Shown piece after piece: positions 40,848 through 49,439 of a stretch of 64,000 bases of DNA. Where the stretch lies: assembly GCA_964411125.1 (NCBI GenBank), contig CAYPJU010000027.1, forward strand, positions 1 to 64,000, in the 5' to 3' direction. Within the stretch, counting starts at the first letter, position 1. Each line of letters begins with the position of its first letter. Source of the DNA: JBFIHF01 sp964411125 (GTDB lineage: Bacteria > Myxococcota_A > Bradymonadia > Bradymonadales > Bradymonadaceae). The translations under genes and the position numbers were made by a program. The notes under the pieces were generated by a model. That model saw only the letters and a list, made by a program, of their open reading frames with translations, was not told the DNA's origin and did not search any database.

Positions 40848-42530
40848 TCACCCATCGAGTCGGAGGTAGTCTTTTGCACGGGAGACGGCGTCTTCGAGGC
40901 AGCCGGGTTCGAACGGAGAACGAAGGCCGGCGGAGCGAGCCAGCTCCTGGAACGGCGCCTCGCCGCCACGACGACAGAGGGTCACGTAGCTCTCCATCGC
41001 GTCGTCGGCATCCTCTTGCGCGCGCGCCCAGAATTGCAAGGCACAGGTCTGCGCGAGGACGTAGTCGATGTAGTAGAACGGCGCGCTGAAGACGTGAGTC
41101 TGGGCGTGCCAGCGCCCGCCGCGTGCGCCGTGTTCGATGTCGCCCCAGTCGCGCCAAGGGAGGTACATCTCCTTGACCTGCAGCCACATGTCGTAGCGGT
41201 CGTCGATCGACGCTTCGGGGTTCTCGTAGACCAGATGCTGGAAATGGTCGACGGCGCAGCCGTACGGCAGAAACGTCAGGCTGTCGGCGAGGTGCTCGTA
41301 GCGGAATCGCTCGGCGTCGTCGCCGAAGAAGAGGTCCATGTGGGGCCAGCAGAGGAACTCGAGGCTCATCGAATGGATCTCGGCGGCATCGAACGTGGGC
41401 CAGACGAGATCCATCGGGAACTTGTCGATGCTGAGGTAGCACTGGAACGCGTGCCCCATCTCGTGGGTGAAGACCTCGACGTCGCCGCGCGTCCCTTTGA
41501 AGTTCGCGTAGACGAAGGGGGTCCCGTAGGCCTCGAGCGAGGTGCAGAACCCACCCGGCGCCTTGTTCGGTCGCGCCTCGAGGTCCATCAGCCCACGCTT
41601 GCGCATCGTCTGAAAGAAGTCGCCGAGCTCGGGATGCATCCGATCGAACATCGTCTGCGCGGCTTCGATCAGCTCCTCGCCCTCGAGCTGGAGCTTCGGT
41701 CCGCCGTCGGGGCTGAAGACGGCTTCGTCCCACTTCATCACCTTGTCGACGCCGAGCCTTCGGGCCTGGTCCTCGACGATGGCGGTGGTGAGGGGGACGA
41801 CTTCTCGCCTGACTTCTTCTCGAAATCGGGCGACATCGTCGGCCGTGTAGTCGATGCGGTGCCGGTCGAGATAGCCGAGCGGGACGAAGTTCTCGAACCC
41901 GAGCTTCGTCGCCATCTGATGACGGAGGCCGACCAACTGGTCGTAGTTTTGGTCGAACTTCTCGCGGTTCCGGCCGATCCAACCCCAGGTCGCCGCGGCC
42001 GCATCGTGGCGCGTCGGGCGGTCGTTGGAGGTGGCGAACTTACGGATCGTCGACATGTTGTAGGTTTCGCCCCGGAACTCGATCTCGGCGGCACCCAGCA
42101 TTTCGGTGTGCCGGGAGCGGATCTTGTTCTGAGCGACGAGGTCGTCTTCGATCTCGGGCTGGAACGCGGCGATGTCGCATTTCCAGAGTTCGAAGACATG
42201 GTCGCTGACGACTCCCTCGAGCTCGTCACGTCGCTCCAGGAGCCGTCGTTTGAGCCCGACGTTGAAGTCGGTGAGCCTCGGGAACTCCTCGTTCGCGAAG
42301 TCACGCTCTTCTTTGGCCTCGGGATCGGAGGTGTCGCGATTGAAATGGAGGTTCGTCAGGGCGCGGTAGGTGCCGAGATGCCGTCGCATGCCGTCCCATG
42401 CCTCCACGACGGGGCCGGGTTCCTCGGACTCGAGCCGAGCCTGAAGCTGACGGTAACGTCCTTTGACGTCGTCCATCGACGGTCTGGGGACCTTCATCTG
42501 CGAAAAATGCGTCTCGGTGTCAGTCGGCAC
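40848..42530 (-). CDS. M3 family oligoendopeptidase
   Basis: A 560-aa zinc peptidase of the PepF/M3B type. The metal site HEMGHAFQ (HExxH) is at about residue 355, with the downstream Glu in SMSLEFLCWPHMDLFF; the C-terminal conserved Tyr region (APFYYIDYVLAQTCALQFW) is present. It hydrolyses short peptides in the cytoplasm. The start is GTG 42530, preceded by a near-perfect AAGGAGG; the frame is open for ~115 codons more upstream, but that part has no family similarity and includes the divergent leader region. It begins a minus-strand operon with ackA-pduL. Confidence 0.9.
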   Translation of the reverse strand: MPTDTETHFSQMKVPRPSMDDVKGRYRQLQARLESEEPGPVVEAWDGMRRHLGTYRALTNLHFNRDTSDPEAKEERDFANEEFPRLTDFNVGLKRRLLERRDELEGVVSDHVFELWKCDIAAFQPEIEDDLVAQNKIRSRHTEMLGAAEIEFRGETYNMSTIRKFATSNDRPTRHDAAAATWGWIGRNREKFDQNYDQLVGLRHQMATKLGFENFVPLGYLDRHRIDYTADDVARFREEVRREVVPLTTAIVEDQARRLGVDKVMKWDEAVFSPDGGPKLQLEGEELIEAAQTMFDRMHPELGDFFQTMRKRGLMDLEARPNKAPGGFCTSLEAYGTPFVYANFKGTRGDVEVFTHEMGHAFQCYLSIDKFPMDLVWPTFDAAEIHSMSLEFLCWPHMDLFFGDDAERFRYEHLADSLTFLPYGCAVDHFQHLVYENPEASIDDRYDMWLQVKEMYLPWRDWGDIEHGARGGRWHAQTHVFSAPFYYIDYVLAQTCALQFWARAQEDADDAMESYVTLCRRGGEAPFQELARSAGLRSPFEPGCLEDAVSRAKDYLRLDG

Positions 42531-42921
42531 GGAACCTCCTTGGAATTGCGCGAGATAGCTATCATTTCGCGAGAAGGTCGTCCATCCGAGGGAGGGTGGG
42601 CGGGAGCGCGAGCGTGGGGTTCCCAGAGCGTCAGTATTCTGACATTGGTGTCGCGGGGTGGGGTTCAAGTGACAATTTTTGCGCGGACAGGTCGGGAACT
42701 GGCGCATTCGGGGGTGGAGGATCTTTTCCTCGACGACGGAAAGTTCCGTCCGCGTTGGACCGATAATCGCGGGGTTGCGTGCCATGCCAATCTCCGGGAC
42801 GTGACAATTTCGGGTGTCACGCGAATAGTGGAATGGCGCATGCAGGTTCTTCTGGTGGGTGAGCCGAAGGTAGCTCACCGAAGGAACGCCTGCTGAGCAG
42901 GCTTCTCATGAAGGAGGCAGA
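42531..42921. other. divergent gap with hairpin-rich leader
   Basis: The 391-bp gap between the M3 peptidase and the 59-aa gene has no coding signal. Its last 65 bases fold into successive hairpins (listed next). The rest should hold the two divergent promoters. Confidence 0.5.
42858..42915 (+). promoter_or_regulatory. triple-hairpin leader of the 59-aa gene
   Basis: GGTGAGC/GCTCACC (42858-42864 with 42873-42879, loop CGAAGGTA), GCCTGC/GCAGGC (42888-42893 with 42897-42902, loop TGA) and CTTC/GAAG (loop TCAT) follow each other, the last one abutting the ribosome binding site AAGGAGG. The pattern could be a regulatory leader; I recognise no known riboswitch class. Confidence 0.45.
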
Positions 42922-43101
42922 ATGCTTCCCGACTACATCGTGTACGACGAGCTGTACCGGCGAGAGGAATTGGAAGAGGTCGACCGCCGACCGTTTCTGG
43001 AAGTCCCCCGCTACGTACCTTACTGGCCGGAGCCCGACTCCGACCGCGACCAAGACGAGGAAGAAGAGGCGGAAAGTGGCGTCGTGATCATCCAGATGTG
43101 A
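42922..43101 (+). CDS. small acidic protein, 59 aa
   Basis: A 59-codon gene (ATG 42922 to TGA 43099). The ribosome binding site AAGGAGG six bases upstream is one of the best in the window. The protein starts MLPDYIVYDELYRREELEEV, continues with an aromatic/Pro stretch (VPRYVPYWPEPDSDRD), and ends in a Glu-rich run followed by VVIIQM. It has no signal peptide or membrane segment. Short proteins with a DYIVYDEL-like start and Pro-rich tail seem to recur in Myxococcota from memory, but I cannot name a family. It is followed by a hairpin and then the convergent MDR gene. Confidence 0.72.
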   Translation: MLPDYIVYDELYRREELEEVDRRPFLEVPRYVPYWPEPDSDRDQDEEEEAESGVVIIQM

Positions 43102-43126
43102 CGCCCCTCTGCTTTCTCGGAACAAC

Positions 43127-43142
43127 GGTCCCTGCGGGGACC
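43127..43142. terminator. bidirectional hairpin between convergent genes
   Basis: A perfect GGTCCC/GGGACC stem with loop TGCG lies between the 59-aa gene and the convergent MDR gene stop at 43147. There is no T run. Confidence 0.45.
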
Positions 43143-43146
43143 CTCA

Positions 43147-44190
43147 TCACTGGGTGAGATCGATGACGACCTTACCCATGTGACGCCCGTCGGCGAGGTA
43201 TCGAAACGCCTCTGCCGAATCTTCGAGCGAAAATGTCCGATCGAGGAGGGGGCGGAGCTCGTGCAGAGCGATCGCGCGGTTCATCGTTTCGTGCGTCTGC
43301 CGGGAACCGACGATTACGCCCTGAATGCGGATGTTCTGCATCAGCACGGGGACGAGGTTGAGATCCTTCGCACCACCGGCGAGCACGCCGATCAGGCTGA
43401 TGTGCCCGCCTGGGCGTACGGCCCGAATCGACTGTTGGATCGTCCCGGCTCCGCCCACTTCCACGACGACATCGACGCCGTCGCCGCCGGCGAGCTCGCG
43501 GGCACGACGTCCCCAGTCGGGCTCGTCGCGGTAGTTGATTCGATCTTCGACGCCGAATCGGTCCGCGAAAAAGTCGAGCTTCTCATCGGAGCTCGAGGTG
43601 AGGATGACACGCGCCCCGTGCATCCGTGCGAACTGGACCGCGAAGGTGGAGACGCCGCCGGTTCCCTGGACGAGGACCGTCTGACCGGCACGTATCCCCG
43701 CCTGCTCGACGAGAGCGTTCCAGGCCGTCACTCCGGCGCAGGTGAGGGTCGCTGCCTCGGCGTCGGTGAGGTGGTCCGGCACTTTGACGAAGCCCGCCTG
43801 GTCTGCGCAGAAGAGCTCGGTGAGGGTCCCGTCGAGCGGCCCGCCTCGCGCGGGTCGGAGTAGACTGCGGCTCGGCTCTCCGGCAGGCCAATCCTCGAAG
43901 AAGGTGGGGGAGACGCGGTCGCCGACCGCGAATCTCTCGACGCGCTCGCCGACCTCGACGACCTCGCCGACCCCGTCCGAACAAGGGACGAGAGGGAGCG
44001 GCTGCCGCGGGTTGTACTTGCCGGTGACCATCAGGTAGTCGCGGTAGTTGAGCGAAGCGGCCGTGAGCCTCACGAGGACATCGGAAGGCCCCGGGGTGGG
44101 GGCGGGTCGAGACTCGACGCGCAGGTTGTCGAGGCCGAAATCCTCTCTGAGCGCGACGGTTCGTGCGGAATCGTTGGTGTCGTCTACCAT
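43147..44190 (-). CDS. MDR-family NAD(P)-dependent oxidoreductase
   Basis: A 347-aa medium-chain dehydrogenase/reductase of the zinc-independent or quinone-oxidoreductase-like type. It has the catalytic GroES-like N-terminal half (SDVLVRLTAASLNYRDYLMV, LPLVPCSDGVGEV), the Rossmann half (QTVLVQGTGGVSTFAVQFA) and the C-terminal HMGKVVIDL. The zinc-ligand set of classic alcohol dehydrogenases is not complete, so an enoyl or quinone reductase is more likely than an alcohol dehydrogenase; the substrate is not predictable. ATG 44190 was chosen over an upstream in-frame ATG at 44250, which would extend the protein with an unrelated segment. Confidence 0.88.
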   Translation of the reverse strand: MVDDTNDSARTVALREDFGLDNLRVESRPAPTPGPSDVLVRLTAASLNYRDYLMVTGKYNPRQPLPLVPCSDGVGEVVEVGERVERFAVGDRVSPTFFEDWPAGEPSRSLLRPARGGPLDGTLTELFCADQAGFVKVPDHLTDAEAATLTCAGVTAWNALVEQAGIRAGQTVLVQGTGGVSTFAVQFARMHGARVILTSSSDEKLDFFADRFGVEDRINYRDEPDWGRRARELAGGDGVDVVVEVGGAGTIQQSIRAVRPGGHISLIGVLAGGAKDLNLVPVLMQNIRIQGVIVGSRQTHETMNRAIALHELRPLLDRTFSLEDSAEAFRYLADGRHMGKVVIDLTQ

Positions 44191-44307
44191 ATTAGTGTAA
44201 TTTTCCAGTATAGATGCACGCGACTGATTTCCGGCGTAATTGACCGCCATGGGCAGTCGATATAGTCTCGCAACCTAAAGATTCCCAGAGCTTTGTAGAA
44301 GCAGACC

Positions 44308-46047
44308 ATGAAGACGATCGTCATGTTCGTCTTGGATTCGGAGCCATTGGTGAGTGTTCCGGTCCGAGTACAGGGTACCAGCGACACCTTCGTCACCGAC
44401 GAGGAAGGCAAGGTCGAGCTGTCTCTGGATCTCGGCGAGCACACGTTCGAAGTGGAGATCGGGGAGGACTGGCGGGAGCGGACCGTCCAGCGGCAGGGTC
44501 ATGCGCCCCTGTTCGTGGTGAACATGGCGGAGCCGTCGCGCCCGAACGTGTCGAAGCTGAACACCTTGCAGATCGATCTCGCGAACCTGGTGGGCGATCG
44601 CTACGTGTTCGAGACGGTGCTGGGGCGCGGTGGTATGGGGGTCGTCGTGAAGGCGGTCGACCGGATGCTGAATCGTCCTGTGGCGATCAAGATGTTGTCG
44701 GACGAGCTGCGCGAGAACGAGGAGGCGCAGCAGATCTTCCTGGTTGAGGCGCGGAACCTGGCGACGTTGAGCCACCCGAACCTGGTGGCGATCCACGACA
44801 TTCTGAACGTGGGCGGTCGCGTGCTGATGGTGTTCGAGTACGTCCTTGGGGAGAACGTCGAGAAGAAACTGAAGAAGAACGGAGCGTTGGACCAGCGTGA
44901 AGTGCTTCGGATCGCAATCCAGTTGACGCGGTGTGTGTCGTATCTGCACGAACACGATCTGATCCATCGCGACTTGAAGCCGGCGAACATCATCATGCAG
45001 GCGGACGGTACCCTGAAGTTGATCGACTTCGGGCTGGCTCGCTCGCTGAACGACCTTTACGTGCGTGGGACCCGGGTTCGTGGGACGCCGGCGTACATGG
45101 CTCCGGAACAGATTCAAGGCATCCACCTGACGACGGCGACGGATCTGTATCAGATCGGCATCTCGATGTACGAGATGTTGACGGGGCGGCTTCCGTTCGC
45201 GACGGGTGACATGGCATACGCGCACGTGCACCTGGAGCCGCCGCCTCTCGCGGAGCGAATCCCGAACATCGATCCGGGGCTCGAGCAGTTGGTGATGCGG
45301 TGCCTGTCGAAGTCGCCGAAGCATCGACCGGCTTCGTCGGAGGCGCTCCTGGAGGCTCTTCAGAGTGTGTACGCGCGGCTCGCGAACGCGGAGTCGGACG
45401 AGGACGATTACGTGCTGGATCCGACGGATCCGAGCCTGCTTCCGCCTCGAACGCGGACGCAGAGTCAGCCGGGCCTCGACCACCGGTCTTCGGGGATCCA
45501 CGAGGCGATGGTGCCGTTCGAGCCGGAGGTTGATCAGGGCGCGGACTGGGTGGCCTACGCGGTGCTCGCGGTCGGAGTGGTCGCGTTGGTCGTGGCGGGC
45601 GCACTTCTGTTGCAGCGCGGTTCCGACGAGGAGTTGGTGGTGGAGACGACCGCAGCCGCTGCAGCGGAGAGTGTGGAGGCTCCGCCGTCCGTGCCGCTCG
45701 AGGTGGAGGAGGTCGAACCCGACGGGCTCCCCGCAGTGGCGGCAGCGTCGGGGATCGTGTCGTTGGGGATCGCGACCGCAACGGGGATGGCGACGGGCCA
45801 GGCGGCGGCCGCGATGCCAGTGGAAGAGGCACCGGCGGCGGTGCGCCAACCGGCGCCCTCCCGCACGCCCCGGCCTCCGGCGGCTCGAAAGCCGGTGGCA
45901 GCCCCTGCGACGAAGACGACCTCGCAGGGGTCGAAGCGCGAGTCGGACACCGTGGAGCGGCTCGGGTCGAAAGAGGAAAAAGCTAGCCCGTCGCTTCTTT
46001 CTGTAGAAAAGTCGGGATCCAAGAGTCTGCTACCCGTATCGGAATGA
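44308..46047 (+). CDS. Ser/Thr protein kinase with transmembrane anchor
   Basis: A 579-aa Hanks-type kinase. Residues ~1-85 form a beta-rich domain resembling a carboxypeptidase-regulatory/Ig-like fold (VPVRVQGTSDTFVTDEEGKV). The kinase domain (~95-355) is intact: GRGGMGVVVKA, VAIK, HRDLKPANII, LIDFGLAR, GTPAYMAPEQ. A membrane helix (~413-435, WVAYAVLAVGVVALVVAGAL) is followed by an Ala/Pro/Lys-rich exported tail of ~145 residues without a recognised sensor. ATG 44308 is the first good start. Its stop overlaps the next start (ATGA), placing it first in an operon with a TPR protein and a periplasmic-binding-type lipoprotein. Confidence 0.92.
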   Translation: MKTIVMFVLDSEPLVSVPVRVQGTSDTFVTDEEGKVELSLDLGEHTFEVEIGEDWRERTVQRQGHAPLFVVNMAEPSRPNVSKLNTLQIDLANLVGDRYVFETVLGRGGMGVVVKAVDRMLNRPVAIKMLSDELRENEEAQQIFLVEARNLATLSHPNLVAIHDILNVGGRVLMVFEYVLGENVEKKLKKNGALDQREVLRIAIQLTRCVSYLHEHDLIHRDLKPANIIMQADGTLKLIDFGLARSLNDLYVRGTRVRGTPAYMAPEQIQGIHLTTATDLYQIGISMYEMLTGRLPFATGDMAYAHVHLEPPPLAERIPNIDPGLEQLVMRCLSKSPKHRPASSEALLEALQSVYARLANAESDEDDYVLDPTDPSLLPPRTRTQSQPGLDHRSSGIHEAMVPFEPEVDQGADWVAYAVLAVGVVALVVAGALLLQRGSDEELVVETTAAAAAESVEAPPSVPLEVEEVEPDGLPAVAAASGIVSLGIATATGMATGQAAAAMPVEEAPAAVRQPAPSRTPRPPAARKPVAAPATKTTSQGSKRESDTVERLGSKEEKASPSLLSVEKSGSKSLLPVSE

Positions 46048-46871
46048 GCAAAACGATGACGAGAACTTTGAGAGCATTGGTGTTGGGGGCATCGCTCGCG
46101 TTGCTGACGCCTGTCACCGCGTCGGCTCAGGAAGAGAGTCCGGCAGAGTCGAGCGAGTTCCAACGTATCACGCAAGAGGCGAACGAAGCGTACACGGCGG
46201 GGAACTACGATCGCGCGGTGGCTCTGTTCGAGCAAGCGTTCGAGCTGAAGCCGGTGTCGAACATCCTCTACAACATCGCACGAATCCACGAAGATGCTGG
46301 CAACATCGACGCGGCGATCTCCTACTACGACCGTTTCGTGGTGGCACCGAACGTCGAGCAGAACGCCCGTCGCGACGCGCTGGATCGTCTGAAGACGTTG
46401 CGCGAGATCAAGGAGATGCGGGAGGCGGAGGCGCGCGCGGAAACCGAAGCTTCCACGCCCCCCGAGGAGGTCGCACAGCCGACGACCAGAGAGCCGCGTC
46501 CGCTGCCGGACCAGGAGCCGGAGCCCGCGCCCGAGCCGGATCGAATGCGCACGCTCGGCTGGGTTCTGGTCGGTGTCGGCGGCGCCTCGCTGGTGGGTTC
46601 GGGGATCACCGGTCTTCTCGCGCAGTCGAGCTACAACCGGTTCGAAGATGCGGGGACTCTCGACGAGCGTCGCACCGCGGCTCGGGCTGGTCGCACCCAA
46701 TCGGTGGTCGCCGACACGCTGCTGATCACGGGGCTCGTCACCGGCGTCGTCGGCGGTGTGTTGCTGGTCGTGACTTCCGGAGGTGGGGAGTCGGCCACGG
46801 CGAGCAACTGGTCGTTGAGTCCCATGCTGGGGTCGCACGCTCAGGGCGTCGCGTTCGACCTACGTTTCTGA
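46044..46871 (+). CDS. exported TPR protein with membrane segments
   Basis: A 275-aa protein with a signal peptide (MTRTLRALVLGASLALLTPV, cleaved after ASA). The mature N-terminal part holds two or three TPR units (AYTAGNYDRAVALFEQAFEL, NIARIHEDAGNIDAAISYYD), then an Arg/Glu-rich helix and a Pro/Glu linker. Two hydrophobic segments (LGWVLVGVGGASLVGSGITG, ~170-190; LLITGLVTGVVGGVLLVVTS, ~228-248) follow. The same architecture (signal, TPR, Pro linker, two membrane segments) recurs in Myxococcota next to kinases. It is translationally coupled to the kinase gene and probably works with it in the envelope. Confidence 0.82.
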   Translation: MSKTMTRTLRALVLGASLALLTPVTASAQEESPAESSEFQRITQEANEAYTAGNYDRAVALFEQAFELKPVSNILYNIARIHEDAGNIDAAISYYDRFVVAPNVEQNARRDALDRLKTLREIKEMREAEARAETEASTPPEEVAQPTTREPRPLPDQEPEPAPEPDRMRTLGWVLVGVGGASLVGSGITGLLAQSSYNRFEDAGTLDERRTAARAGRTQSVVADTLLITGLVTGVVGGVLLVVTSGGGESATASNWSLSPMLGSHAQGVAFDLRF

Positions 46872-46878
46872 ATATTCG

Positions 46879-49008
46879 ATGGTATCCGTCATGATGAACA
46901 AGACTCGCAAGGTAGCCGCAGGCGCCTGTTTTCTGCTAGCAGCGGCGTCGATCGTCGGCTGCAGCGTCCGTTTCGATTTCACCGAGTGCTCCGAACCCGC
47001 CGACTGTCTCCGGCTGGAATCGGCCGGCGTCTACTACGCTTGCGAAGCGAACGAGTGCGTCCCAGACCCGGACATCGAGTGCAGGCTCGACGTCCATTGC
47101 GAGGACGGGGAGAGCTGCGAGGCGAACGAGTGCGTCCCGGCGGATCCCAACAACGGTACTCCGGACATGGGCGGAATGGACAGCGGCGAGCCGGACATGG
47201 GGGACGAGCCCGACATGCCGGACGACCCGGACATGCCGATCGCGGATCGCGACGAAGACGGGGCACCCGACGACTCGGACAATTGCCCCGACGATCCGAA
47301 CGCGGACCAGGCCGATCAAGACTCCGACGGGGTGGGTGACGTTTGCGACAACTGCCCGAACGCCGCGAATCCCAACCAGACGGCGTCGGACGGAGATACG
47401 CTTGGCGACGCCTGCGACAACTGCCCGTTGGACGACAACGAGGATCAGTCGAACGTCGACAACGACGAAGAGGGCGACGTCTGTGACGACGACAGCCGCC
47501 TTCCGTGCAGCACGAACGCAGACTGCGATCAGAGCGTCACCGACCTCTGCATCGAAGGGCTGTGCACCGAGCTTCTCACCCCCGAGTGCCCGAATGTCTT
47601 CGGCGACATCTCGGGGAACGACGTCGTGGTGCTCGGCGCGATCCTGCCGATCTCGCCGCCGTACGACCTGCTCGGTCCTCCGCTGGAGAAGTCGCTTCAG
47701 CTCGCCGCGAAAGAGATCAACCTGGCCGCCGGGTTTCCCGATGGCTCCCGCATTGCGGTGGTCTCGTGCGACGACCGTGGGACGACGCAGGGTGCGCTCG
47801 ACGTGGCGACGCATCTCGCCGAGCGCGTGCAGGTACCCGCGATCATCGGTCCGCTCTTCAGCACGCCGTTCACCGAAGTCGTCACCCGCGTCGGTGTACC
47901 GAACGAAGTTCTCATGATCTCGCCGGCCGCCACGGCACCCAGCATCACGAATCTTCCCGACCAGGGTCTGGCGTTCCGGAACATCGCGAGTGACGTGTTC
48001 CAGGCCCGCGCGCTGGCGTATCGAATCCGCGAGACCGGTTCGAACAACATCGTGGTGTTCTACAAGGACGACGCGTACGGGAACGGGCTCTACAACGAGC
48101 TGAAGGGTTCGCTCGCGGCGCTCGGCATCTTGAACACCTCCTACCTCGGGGTGCAGTACGAAGATCCGGCGACCTTCACGCCTCCGTTCGATGCGATGCA
48201 GACGCAGGCGGAGTTCACGCAGGTGATCACGACGGCGCTGCAGAGCAGACCGGGCGCGGACCTTCTGATCTTCATCGGGACGTCTGAGACTGCGAACCTC
48301 GCGATCGCCTACCAGGACGCCAACCCCGCCCCTCCGCTGCAGACGATCTTCACGCACGGCGGGGCGACGGACATGTTGAAACTGCCGGATACGTTGAAGG
48401 CGGTCTCGGAGGCGGTAGCCCCGAACATCTTCAACCCGGCGAACTTCATGGACTACACGGACAAGTTCGACGACGAGTTCCCGGGTGAACCTCCGCTCAC
48501 GATTTCGACGCTGTCGTACGACGCGATGTTCGTGCTGGCGCTGGCGATCAGCTCGATCCCGACCGGCACGGAGGTGACAGGGCCGGCGATCGCCGCGGCG
48601 ATTCCGAACATTGCCGACAAGTCCGGGACGCCGGTGAACGCGACCGGCAACTTCTTCGCCGGGGCGCGTACCGAGCTCGCCAACGGCGGAACGATCGACT
48701 TCATCGGGACGAGCGGAGACCTCGACTTCGACGCGAACGGGGACGTTCGGTCCGACTATCTGGGGTTGATTCCGATCGTGGGGGGCGCTCAGAACATCCC
48801 GCACCGGAACTTCGTGCTCGGTCTGAACCTCTGGGTGGATCTGTGCGGGTCGAACGGGCTGACGTGCGACACGGGCTTCACGTGTGCGCCGCAGGGGGTG
48901 TGTCTGCCGCAGTGTGATCAGACCAACCCGATGTGTCCGCATCCCGCGCTGACGTGCGTGGAGGATGGGGACTTCAACGACGTCGGTATCTGCGCACCGC
49001 CGAGCTGA
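46879..49008 (+). CDS. receptor-type periplasmic-binding lipoprotein with Ca-binding-like repeats
   Basis: A 709-aa lipoprotein. After the signal peptide with lipobox ASIVGC (Cys ~28) comes a Cys-rich pair of modules, a Met-Gly-Asp-rich linker (NNGTPDMGGMDSGEPDMG), and two or three thrombospondin type-3-like repeats (DRDEDGAPDDSDNCPDDPNA, DSDGVGDVCDNCP). From ~residue 250 a type-I periplasmic-binding fold of the branched-chain amino-acid receptor class occupies ~400 residues (VVLGAILPISPPYDLLG, IIGPLFSTPFTEVV, VVFYKDDAYGNGLYNEL). A small Cys-rich end follows. No ABC permease is adjacent, so it is probably a sensor rather than a transporter. ATG 46879 is first; ATG 46891 is an alternative. Confidence 0.88.
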   Translation: MVSVMMNKTRKVAAGACFLLAAASIVGCSVRFDFTECSEPADCLRLESAGVYYACEANECVPDPDIECRLDVHCEDGESCEANECVPADPNNGTPDMGGMDSGEPDMGDEPDMPDDPDMPIADRDEDGAPDDSDNCPDDPNADQADQDSDGVGDVCDNCPNAANPNQTASDGDTLGDACDNCPLDDNEDQSNVDNDEEGDVCDDDSRLPCSTNADCDQSVTDLCIEGLCTELLTPECPNVFGDISGNDVVVLGAILPISPPYDLLGPPLEKSLQLAAKEINLAAGFPDGSRIAVVSCDDRGTTQGALDVATHLAERVQVPAIIGPLFSTPFTEVVTRVGVPNEVLMISPAATAPSITNLPDQGLAFRNIASDVFQARALAYRIRETGSNNIVVFYKDDAYGNGLYNELKGSLAALGILNTSYLGVQYEDPATFTPPFDAMQTQAEFTQVITTALQSRPGADLLIFIGTSETANLAIAYQDANPAPPLQTIFTHGGATDMLKLPDTLKAVSEAVAPNIFNPANFMDYTDKFDDEFPGEPPLTISTLSYDAMFVLALAISSIPTGTEVTGPAIAAAIPNIADKSGTPVNATGNFFAGARTELANGGTIDFIGTSGDLDFDANGDVRSDYLGLIPIVGGAQNIPHRNFVLGLNLWVDLCGSNGLTCDTGFTCAPQGVCLPQCDQTNPMCPHPALTCVEDGDFNDVGICAPPS

Positions 49009-49042
49009 CGACGACGACGACGCCCACGCCCACCCCGGACTT

Positions 49043-49106
49043 ACGCCCGGGGCTACGCCGCGCTTCGCGCGGATGCCCGCTTACGCGGGCGGCTCCGTGC
49101 GGTGGC
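49043..49106. repeat. 64-bp palindromic repeat, copy 1
   Basis: This copy matches 49220-49283 at almost every position; both contain the hairpin GCCCGC/GCGGGC (loop TTAC here, TCAC there) and the self-complementary GCGCGC-type core around CGCTTCGCGCGGATG. Confidence 0.85.
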
Positions 49107-49110
49107 CGCA

Positions 49111-49152
49111 CGTTTCCCGTTCTCCGTTTCCCGTTCTCCGTTTCCCGTTTGT
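49111..49152. repeat. 14-bp tandem repeat CGTTTCCCGTTCTC
   Basis: Three copies (two exact, the third degenerate) of CGTTTCCCGTTCTC, which is again two related heptamers, lie between the two 64-bp elements. Confidence 0.85.
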
Positions 49153-49219
49153 CATTTTCCTTTCCCTTTTCCTTCGCCTCGCGTGGCTTCGCGCAGCCAC
49201 CCCGGGCTTACGCCGGCTA

Positions 49220-49283
49220 ACGCCCGGGGCTACGCCCCGCTTCGCGCGGATGCCCGCTCACGCGGGCGGCTCCGTGCGGTGGC
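49220..49283. repeat. 64-bp palindromic repeat, copy 2
   Basis: Same orientation and length as the copy at 49043-49106, with only a few substitutions. Confidence 0.85.
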
Positions 49284-49439
49284 TGCAGGGGAATCCCGAC
49301 GCTCTGATGGCTTCGTGGGCGCCCGGTCTGTTTCCTCGAAATATGCCACGGAGAGCATCGCCTCCCTTTGACGTGAGGCGAAGTCGGGACTACGTTGGGA
49401 GACGTGACTGAATCGTCATTCATTCGAACAGAGAGCGCG

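Larger units (their letters stand above)
49009..49439. other. repeat-rich intergenic region
   Basis: The 431-bp gap after the receptor operon has a GAC trinucleotide run (49007-49021), a duplicated 64-bp palindromic element and a 14-bp CT-rich repeat between the copies. I see no gene in it. Confidence 0.7.

Noticed and set aside
46936..48942. A 668-codon minus-strand frame opposite the receptor lipoprotein
   Set aside because: Antisense shadow; plus strand encodes an obvious lipoprotein with a binding-protein fold.
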